The notes under the pieces are model-generated. The model was not told the origin of the DNA and did no database searches. It was given only the letters and a program-made list of their open reading frames with translations. Of a stretch of 13,667 nt of DNA, positions 5,474 to 12,141 are shown piece after piece. The position numbers and the translations under genes are program-made. Positions within the stretch are counted from its first letter, which is position 1. Every line of letters starts with the position of its first letter. The DNA is taken from assembly GCA_039029535.1 (NCBI GenBank), contig JBCCFW010000197.1:1-13667 (forward strand). The letters run 5' to 3'. The DNA is from JBCCFW01 sp039029535. Its GTDB lineage: Bacteria; Acidobacteriota; JBCCFW01.

Positions 5474-8400
5474 AACGACCTGGTGGCGCCGCCTCGCCGA
5501 AGGGTCGCCCAGGTCCTGGACTCTCGCTACCGACTCGTTCGGATCCTCGGCGAGGGCGGCATGGGACGGGTCTTCCTCGCGGAGGACCTGCTGGTCCCCG
5601 ACAGCCTCGTGGCGGTGAAGACCCTCTCGTCCTCGATGCTGGGTCCAGCCGCGCTGGAGGGGCTGCGACGCGAGTTCTTGGTCATGGCGCGGCTGCGTCA
5701 CCCCTGCCTCGCCCGAGTCCACGACTTCGGTCTCGATCCGGAGACCGGCGAGCATTACGTGACGATGGAGCATGTCTCCGGAGACACCCTCGCCGACCTG
5801 CTCGAACGCAAGGGTCCCCTCGACGAGGCGAGAGTCTTCGACACGCTCGTGTCGCTGTGCCGGACGATGCACTTCGTGCATGGCCGCGGCATCCTTCACC
5901 GCGACCTCAAGCCCGCCAACCTCATGAGCGCCGACGGTCGGCTGATGGTCCTCGACTTCGGGCTGGCGGATCCCGACAGCGTGTCCGACTCCACGCTCTC
6001 GGGAACGGTGGAGTACCTCGCGCCGGAGACCCTGCATCAGCGTGGCGATCGACGCAGCGACGTCTTCTCGGCCGGAGCCGCCGCCTACGAGCTCTTGACC
6101 GGCCGCACCCTGCTCGGTGATCTCGCCACCAACGAGCGGCTCATCCTGTTGAGCGACACGGACGCCTTCGAGAGTCGACGACAGCAGGCGCTCGAAGCCG
6201 TGAGCTCCGAAGGCCTGCGGCGCGTGATCGGCACCATGACGGCGCACGATCCCGACGAGCGTCCGGCGAGCTTCGCCAGCGTCTTGCTGGCGCTCAACTC
6301 GGCGCTGGGTCGACAGGAGTCCCTCGAAGACGCCGAGACGCGTCAGCACCTCGTCACCGGAGCGGCTTGCGTCGGTCGAGACGACGAGCTCACGGCCCTC
6401 GCTGCTCTCTCCGAAGAGCCCGACGCCACCACCCGGCTCACGCTCGTTCGCGGCCCCATCGGCATCGGCAAGACCCGCGTGCTGCGTGAGCTCGTCCAGC
6501 GACTCCAGGTGCGCGGCGCTCGCACCCTGGAGACCACCTGCCGCGAGGCTCCTCACTCTCCCTTCGAGGTCGCGCAGAAGCTGACCGCCGAGGCCTTGCT
6601 GTCGACCCCCGACGAGCTCGTCCGGAGCCATGGCTCCGAGCTGGTCAAGCTCCTGCCGGATCACCCTCGGCTCGCCGGCACCACGCCCGCCCCGCGACGA
6701 GATGGTCCGACGGAGCGGGGCGTCCTCATCGAGAGTCTCAGCTCGTTCCTTCTCGAGCACGCACGCGCCTTCACCAGCAGCACGTCGATCCACGTCGACG
6801 GCCTGCACTGGGCCGACGAGGAGAGCCTCGCCGTTCTCGGCGAGCTCCTCTTCAAGCAACGCGACGAGGAGCAGCGCGTGCCGTCGCTCCGGCTCTACGC
6901 CTCGGCGGCCGACAACACGGACTGGATCCACGACCAGCGCGAACGAGACCGCCTGCACGAGATCCCGCTGCCGCCGCTCTCGGAAGAGCAGACCGTCACC
7001 TACCTCGAAGCCGTGTTCGGCCGAGGCAGCCTGCTCTCGTCACTTCGTGAAGCGGTGCCCGAGCTGCACCGACGTGTCGGCGGCAACCCCCTCATGCTCC
7101 AGGAGTCCGTCCGCGTCCTCATCGACTCGGGCGCCGTGCGCTCCGGCCCCGAGGGCTGGTCGCTCGAGATCGACCTCGCCCGCCTGCCGGCCGTCGAGGA
7201 TCCCAGCGGGCTCATGCAGGCCAAGATCGCCGCGCTCGATCTCGACGAGCAGGGACGAGCGGCACTCGAGCTCATCGCCGTCCTGGGGCGCGAGGTCGAG
7301 GAGTCCGAGCTCTCCTTGATCCTTCCCGGTCACTCGTCGGTGACGGCGACGAGCTTCCTCACCATGTTGGAGGCCAAGGACGTCGTGCTCGCGGTGCGCA
7401 GCGGTCAGACCACGCGCTACCGCATCTCGACCGAGCAGCTCCGTCTCCGCATCCTCGAGGAGATGACCGAGACGAGCGCCACGCATCGGCACGTCGCCCA
7501 GCGTCTGGAGCAGCTCGTCGAGGACGAGGACAAGGCCGACGCCGAGACCCTCGCCCGCCACTTCGACCAGGGTGGCGACGTCGACAAGGCTCGCCACTGG
7601 CTGGGGCGGGCGGCGAGCAGCGCCCAGGTCGTCCATGCCAACGGCAGAGCCGTCGAGCACCTGAACCGCTTGCTCACCCTGCTGCCCGACGACGACAGCG
7701 AGCGTCTCTCCCTGCTGCTGCAGCGCGGTCGGCTCGGCGAGGTGCTGGGGCGTTGGGACGCCGCGGCCGCCGACCTCGACGGCGCGCTGGAGCTGGCGCG
7801 CGAGCGCGACGACCGCTCGGTCCAGGCGCAGGTCGCCGCCGAGCTGGGGCTGCTCGCACAACACCGGGGCGACTACGACGAGGCGGTACGACAGCTCACC
7901 GAGGCCGAGCGACTCTTCGGCGATCTCGACGATCGTGAAGGTCTTGCCCGGACCCTGGGCAAGCTCGGCGCGATGGCCCTGCAGCGAGGTCAGCGCGAGG
8001 ACGCCGAGAAGCATCACCAGCGTGAGCTCGAGCTCGCCGAGGGGCTCGGCTCCCCAGCGCTCATCGCCGCCGCTCTCGGCAAGCTCGGCAACATCTACCT
8101 CACCACCGGACGCGACGAGGAAGCCCTCACGCGTTACCGGCGTCAGCTCATCCTCGCCGAGAAGGGTGGCGACCTCCGGGGCCTGGCCAACGCCCTGGGC
8201 AACCTCGCCATCATCCATCGTCGACTCGGTCGCTACGACAAGGCCGTGCGCTGCCACGAGCGCAAGCTCGAGGTCTCGCGACGCATCGGCGACAAGCAGG
8301 GCCTCGGCATCACCATGGGCAACCTCGGCGTGGTGCAGTCGCTCCGCGGTCGCCCTGCCGAAGCCCTCGACGCCCTGACGCGACAGCTCGACATCGGGAT

Positions 8401-11400
8401 CGAGATCGGAGACCGCCGGGCCGAGGCCACCGCGCTCGGGACCCTCGGCGACGTGCACCGCCAGCTCGGTGACCTGAGCTCGTCCGAGAAGTCCTTCGGT
8501 CGTGCGCTCGAGCTCTGCCGCGAGCTGGAGCTCAAGTACTACCTGGGCTTCTACACCTACCGCATGGCGGAGCTGCTTGCCGACGCCGATCGAGCCGACG
8601 AGTCTCTCGCGCTCTGCGAGGAGGCGATCCGGCTCGGCGAGGAGGTCGACGACCCCGAGACGGTCTTCCCGGCGCGCTGCCTCCACGCTCGACTGCGTCA
8701 TCAGCAGTCACCCGAACAGCAAGCGGCTGCCCTCGCCGACCTGCGCACGCTGCTGGCCGGCACGGACGACGAGGAAGCCCAGGCGCTCGCGCACTCGACG
8801 CTGTTCGAGCTCAGCGGCGACGTCGAGCAAGGTCGCAGTGCCCTCGCGCTCTACGACGACCTCCGTCAACGCAGCCCGAACGCCGAGCATGCATCCGCTT
8901 TCAAGCGTCTGCGCAAGGCGCTCGGTGACGACGTGCCCGAAGCGGGCCGACGCGTCGGAGTGAGCGAGCACTACGTCGGCGAGCTGCTCGACGTGAGCCG
9001 TCAGCTCAGTCAGAGCGCCACCTCGAAGGGACTGCTCGCCAAGATCGTCGACCTCTGTCTCGACTTCGTCCGCGCGGACCGCGGGATGTTGCTCTTGCCG
9101 GAAGGTGAGGAGTTCACCGTTCGCGTGGCGCACGGCCCCGGTGGTGACGACCTTCCCGAGGAGCAACGTCGTCTCTCGCGGACGCTGGTCAACTCGGTGC
9201 TCGAGAGCCACGAGCCCGTCTTCGCGCCCCGCATCGCCGAAGAAGACGAGCTCGCCCGCGCCGAGAGCGTCCAGGCCCTCGACCTGCGTTCAGCGACCTG
9301 TCTCCCGCTGCTCGCGCCCGAAGAAGACCGTGCCGGCGTCACCGGTCGTCGTCGCCTGCTCGGCCTGCTCTACCTGGACGGTCAGAGCCAGGTCGACGAG
9401 GAGCGCTTCCGCGGCGACGACCTCGAGTACCTCCGTTCGCTGGCCGACCACGCCGCCATCGCGCTGTGGAACTCGCGCATCTACTCGCAGCTCGAGCAGC
9501 GCGTCGCCGAGAAGACCGCCGAGCTCGAAGAGAAGGTCGCCGCGCTGGCGGAGACGAACGATCGGCTCGAGCAGGAGATCGAAGCTCGAGCACTGGTCGA
9601 GGAGGCGCTCATCGAGGCCAAGCTCGGAGCCGAGCAGGCCAGCAAGGCGAAGAGCGAGTTCCTCGCCAACATGAGTCACGAGATCCGCACTCCGATGAAC
9701 GCGGTCATCGGCATGACGAGCCTCTTGCTCGACATGGAAATGAGTCGTCAGCAGCGGGAGTACGTCCAGACCGTGCGCTCGAGCGGCGACACGTTGCTCA
9801 CGCTCATCAACGACATCCTCGACTTCTCGCGCATCGAGTCGGGCAAGCTCGAGCTCGAGAACCGCCCCTTCCACCTGCGCGACTGCATGGAAGAGGCCCT
9901 CGATCTCGTGGCGACCAAGGCTGGCGAGAAGGGCCTCGACCTCGGCTGTCACGTCGAGGCACGGGTCCCGCGCTGGGTCGTCGGTGACGTCACGCGACTC
10001 CGCCAGGTCTTCGTCAACCTGGTGAGCAACGCCGTGAAGTTCACCGAGGAGGGCGAGGTCTTCGTCTCGGTCTCGGCCTCGCCCATCGCCACCGACGCCA
10101 CCGAGATCCGCCGGAGCTGGGAGCTATCGTTCGAGGTGCGCGACACCGGCATCGGCATCCCCACCGATCGCAAGAACCGACTCTTCGAGTCGTTCAGCCA
10201 GGTCGACTCGTCGACCACCCGGATTTACGGCGGCACCGGGCTGGGGCTGGCCATCTGCAAGCGTCTCGTCGAGACGATGAAGGGCAACATCGAGGTCGAG
10301 AGCCGGGTCGGCAAGGGCTCGATCTTCCGCTTCAACGTGCCCTTCCAGGAAGCCGACGAGCCTGCCCGGGCCCACGAGCGCGGGCTCGTCCCCGAGCTGG
10401 AAGGCCGACGCGTGCTGGTGGTCGACGACAACGCCAGCAGCCTGTCGCTGCTCTCGGCGCTGGTCCGCGACTGGGGTCTCCGTCCTCGCAACAGCGTGTC
10501 GCTGGTCGAGGCCCGAAAGCTCCTCCACGAGGGTGGTCCATTCGAGGCCGTCCTCGTCGACGGTGCCATGCCCGACTTCCGTCCCGAGCAGCTCGTCGCC
10601 GACCTCGGCGCCAGCGCCGGCCAGCGACGTCATGCGGTCATCGCGACGCTGCCGCTGGGCCGCCAGGAGCCCGGGTTCAAGGAAGCCGGCGTCCACGCGG
10701 TCCTGAGCAAGCCCATCAAGCCACGGCTACTCCACGAGGCCCTGCTCACCGCCTTCCACGACGACGTGCAGCTCGACGCACCCGGCGCCACGACGACCGG
10801 CCCACAGGTGCGCACCACCCCTCTTCGGATCCTGCTGGCCGAGGACAACCTCGCCGGCCAGGTCGTCGCGCTCGCGCTGCTGGAGCGGCTCGGTCACCAG
10901 GCGGAGGTCGTGCTCACCGGCAAGGAAGTGCTCGCGGCGCTCGAGAAGAACGCCTACGACCTGATCTTCCTCGACCTGCACATGCCCGAGATGGACGGCC
11001 TCGAGTGCTGCCGAAAGATCCACGAGATCTTCCCGCCCGAGAAGCGTCCGCGCATCGTGGCGCTCACGGCCTCGGCGATGGAGGAAGACCGGCGAGCCTG
11101 CCTGGACGCGGGCATGGACGACTACGTCGCCAAGCCGATCGAGCGGAAGGCTCTCGCCCGCGTGCTGGCCGAGGTCGAGCCGCGGGTGCTGGCCGGCGAG
11201 GATCAGGGCGAGCCACCCATCGACGCCGAGACCATCGTGAACCTCGACGACGGAGGCTTGCTCGAAGAGCTCATCGAGCTGTTCCTCGCCAAGGCTCCCG
11301 ACAGCATCGGCCAAATGCGAGCCGCGACGCTCGCCCGTGACGGGACCAAGCTCGCCTGGGCCTCGCACCAGTTCGCCGGCACCTGTCTCTACCTCGGCCT

Positions 11401-11542
11401 CAAGCCCCTGGCCGCCCTGTGCGAGAAGCTCGAGATCGCCGGCAAGAAGGAGGAGCTCGGCAACATCGACGAGATCTTCCGACAGTTCGAGAACGAGTGT
11501 CAGCGGGCTCAGCAGGCGCTCAAGCAGCTCCGTCGAGACTGA
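5471..11542 (+). CDS. Giant fusion of Ser/Thr protein kinase, AAA-type ATPase, TPR array, GAF, histidine kinase, two receivers and HPt
   Basis: This soluble 2023-residue protein has no signal peptide or membrane segment. A complete Ser/Thr kinase spans about 20-276: GEGGMG loop (27-32), Lys50, Glu68, HRDLKPAN (143-150), DFG (162-164) and APE (184-186). An AAA/STAND-like ATPase (about 300-700) has Walker A GPIGIGKT (328-335) and a Walker B strand ending at Asp443 (DGLHWADE). Eight TPR units of exactly 40 residues cover about 741-1060. A GAF domain follows (about 1165-1335), then a coiled coil (about 1336-1395). HisKA has His1403 in SHEIRTPMN. The HATPase has N-box Asn1520, DTGIGI (1558-1563) and GGTGLGLAI (1587-1595). 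REC1 (about 1645-1760) keeps Asp1697, Thr1726 and Lys1747; REC2 (about 1784-1902) keeps Asp1835, Thr1866 and Lys1888. The HPt (about 1917-2020) has His1966. All core catalytic residues look intact. Kinase-ATPase-GAF-histidine kinase fusions are known, for example in cyanobacteria; here a TPR array, two receivers and an HPt are added. No DNA-binding or effector domain exists, so output must go through partners, probably the coupled upstream protein. Confidence 0.93.
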   Translation: MNDLVAPPRRRVAQVLDSRYRLVRILGEGGMGRVFLAEDLLVPDSLVAVKTLSSSMLGPAALEGLRREFLVMARLRHPCLARVHDFGLDPETGEHYVTMEHVSGDTLADLLERKGPLDEARVFDTLVSLCRTMHFVHGRGILHRDLKPANLMSADGRLMVLDFGLADPDSVSDSTLSGTVEYLAPETLHQRGDRRSDVFSAGAAAYELLTGRTLLGDLATNERLILLSDTDAFESRRQQALEAVSSEGLRRVIGTMTAHDPDERPASFASVLLALNSALGRQESLEDAETRQHLVTGAACVGRDDELTALAALSEEPDATTRLTLVRGPIGIGKTRVLRELVQRLQVRGARTLETTCREAPHSPFEVAQKLTAEALLSTPDELVRSHGSELVKLLPDHPRLAGTTPAPRRDGPTERGVLIESLSSFLLEHARAFTSSTSIHVDGLHWADEESLAVLGELLFKQRDEEQRVPSLRLYASAADNTDWIHDQRERDRLHEIPLPPLSEEQTVTYLEAVFGRGSLLSSLREAVPELHRRVGGNPLMLQESVRVLIDSGAVRSGPEGWSLEIDLARLPAVEDPSGLMQAKIAALDLDEQGRAALELIAVLGREVEESELSLILPGHSSVTATSFLTMLEAKDVVLAVRSGQTTRYRISTEQLRLRILEEMTETSATHRHVAQRLEQLVEDEDKADAETLARHFDQGGDVDKARHWLGRAASSAQVVHANGRAVEHLNRLLTLLPDDDSERLSLLLQRGRLGEVLGRWDAAAADLDGALELARERDDRSVQAQVAAELGLLAQHRGDYDEAVRQLTEAERLFGDLDDREGLARTLGKLGAMALQRGQREDAEKHHQRELELAEGLGSPALIAAALGKLGNIYLTTGRDEEALTRYRRQLILAEKGGDLRGLANALGNLAIIHRRLGRYDKAVRCHERKLEVSRRIGDKQGLGITMGNLGVVQSLRGRPAEALDALTRQLDIGIEIGDRRAEATALGTLGDVHRQLGDLSSSEKSFGRALELCRELELKYYLGFYTYRMAELLADADRADESLALCEEAIRLGEEVDDPETVFPARCLHARLRHQQSPEQQAAALADLRTLLAGTDDEEAQALAHSTLFELSGDVEQGRSALALYDDLRQRSPNAEHASAFKRLRKALGDDVPEAGRRVGVSEHYVGELLDVSRQLSQSATSKGLLAKIVDLCLDFVRADRGMLLLPEGEEFTVRVAHGPGGDDLPEEQRRLSRTLVNSVLESHEPVFAPRIAEEDELARAESVQALDLRSATCLPLLAPEEDRAGVTGRRRLLGLLYLDGQSQVDEERFRGDDLEYLRSLADHAAIALWNSRIYSQLEQRVAEKTAELEEKVAALAETNDRLEQEIEARALVEEALIEAKLGAEQASKAKSEFLANMSHEIRTPMNAVIGMTSLLLDMEMSRQQREYVQTVRSSGDTLLTLINDILDFSRIESGKLELENRPFHLRDCMEEALDLVATKAGEKGLDLGCHVEARVPRWVVGDVTRLRQVFVNLVSNAVKFTEEGEVFVSVSASPIATDATEIRRSWELSFEVRDTGIGIPTDRKNRLFESFSQVDSSTTRIYGGTGLGLAICKRLVETMKGNIEVESRVGKGSIFRFNVPFQEADEPARAHERGLVPELEGRRVLVVDDNASSLSLLSALVRDWGLRPRNSVSLVEARKLLHEGGPFEAVLVDGAMPDFRPEQLVADLGASAGQRRHAVIATLPLGRQEPGFKEAGVHAVLSKPIKPRLLHEALLTAFHDDVQLDAPGATTTGPQVRTTPLRILLAEDNLAGQVVALALLERLGHQAEVVLTGKEVLAALEKNAYDLIFLDLHMPEMDGLECCRKIHEIFPPEKRPRIVALTASAMEEDRRACLDAGMDDYVAKPIERKALARVLAEVEPRVLAGEDQGEPPIDAETIVNLDDGGLLEELIELFLAKAPDSIGQMRAATLARDGTKLAWASHQFAGTCLYLGLKPLAALCEKLEIAGKKEELGNIDEIFRQFENECQRAQQALKQLRRD
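7691..8650 (+). repeat. Array of eight 40-residue TPR units (120-bp period) inside the giant kinase
   Basis: Units start at residues 741, 781, 821, 861, 901, 941, 981 and 1021, with no indel between them. Recurring features are LGxL-type helix A, a G-(D/R)-Y/x-x-x-A turn and an acidic or basic helix B ending in (I/L)GD or similar. The exact periodicity fits the TPR_12 or kinesin-light-chain type. Such arrays bind peptides or partner proteins, and here would connect the ATPase module to the GAF-histidine-kinase half. Confidence 0.8.
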
Positions 11543-11561
11543 GCCTCCTGCCCGGAGGCTT
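11541..11561 (+). terminator. GC-rich hairpin immediately after the giant kinase gene
   Basis: AGCCTCC (11542-11548) and GGAGGCT (11554-11560) form a 7-bp stem with a 5-base loop, extendable by a G-T pair, beginning at the stop codon. A second small hairpin (CGGGA/TCCCG, 11576-11589) follows. Neither has a T-tract, so they may act as weak terminators or RNA 3'-end stabilisers ahead of the membrane-protein gene at 11604. Confidence 0.35.
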
Positions 11562-11603
11562 CGATCACTCGCCAGCGGGACCGCTCCCGTGGTCTGATGC
11601 CTC

Positions 11604-12131
11604 ATGAGCTCGCGTGAACGACCGCTGCTCGCGGCCGCCTGGTGGGGCGTCCTCGGTTTCTTGGCGCTCATCGTCAAGGCGCTGTGGATGCTCACGCCCA
11701 TCGCCCTCGCCGCGTTCCGCTCGGAGAGCATGGGCGCGCTGCACTGGGTCCTGGCGGCGGCCTGGATCGTCTTCATGATCTACAGCGAGGGCTACCGCGG
11801 CTTTCATCAGGCCTTCTCGCCCCGTCTCGCTGCCCGTGCGCTGCACCTCGCGCATCACCCTCGACCGCTGCACGTGGCCCTCGCCCCCGCCTACGTCATG
11901 GGGCTGATGCACGCGACGCGGAAACGCCTCATCGTGTCCTGGTGCTTGCTCCTCGGCATCGTGGCCCTGGTGATAGGCGTCCGCATGCTCTCCCAGCCCT
12001 GGCGAGGCATCGTCGATGCGGGCGTGGTGCTCGGACTCACGGTCGGCGGCATCTCGGTGGTCTACCACTTCCATCGTCAGCTCGGCGGCGCCGAATCGCC
12101 CAAGGATCCGGACGTGCCCGAGCCAGCCTAG
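11604..12131 (+). CDS. Small multi-pass membrane protein of unknown function
   Basis: This 175-residue protein has about five hydrophobic segments: 10-36, 44-60, 89-104, 109-129 and 136-156. A cytoplasm-like loop between the second and third carries EGYRGFHQAFSPRLAARA (62-79) and PRPLH, a pattern I associate with uncharacterised conserved inner-membrane proteins; the specific family is not certain. Positively charged ATRKR (104-108) precedes the fourth segment. The C-terminal tail is hydrophilic and rich in Pro, Glu and Asp. It starts 61 bp after the giant kinase gene on the same strand, so it may belong to that operon, though hairpins lie between. It has no close Shine-Dalgarno. Its stop is 10 bp from the stop of the convergent SUMF1-containing gene. 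Function is unknown. Confidence 0.75.
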   Translation: MSSRERPLLAAAWWGVLGFLALIVKALWMLTPIALAAFRSESMGALHWVLAAAWIVFMIYSEGYRGFHQAFSPRLAARALHLAHHPRPLHVALAPAYVMGLMHATRKRLIVSWCLLLGIVALVIGVRMLSQPWRGIVDAGVVLGLTVGGISVVYHFHRQLGGAESPKDPDVPEPA

Positions 12132-12141
12132 TCCGGGCTCG
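12119..12141. terminator. Possible bidirectional terminator between convergent genes
   Basis: CGAGCC (12119-12124) and GGCTCG (12136-12141) form a 6-bp stem with an 11-base loop in the 10-bp gap between convergent stop codons, covering the stop at 12129-12131. There are no T-tracts. It is favoured by position more than by sequence. Confidence 0.3.

Noticed and set aside
5369..8701. Long minus-strand open frames (about 530 and 553 codons) opposite the giant kinase
   Set aside because: They are antisense to a protein with unmistakable domains in exact order and show no motifs. High GC with biased third positions commonly leaves long stop-free shadow frames.
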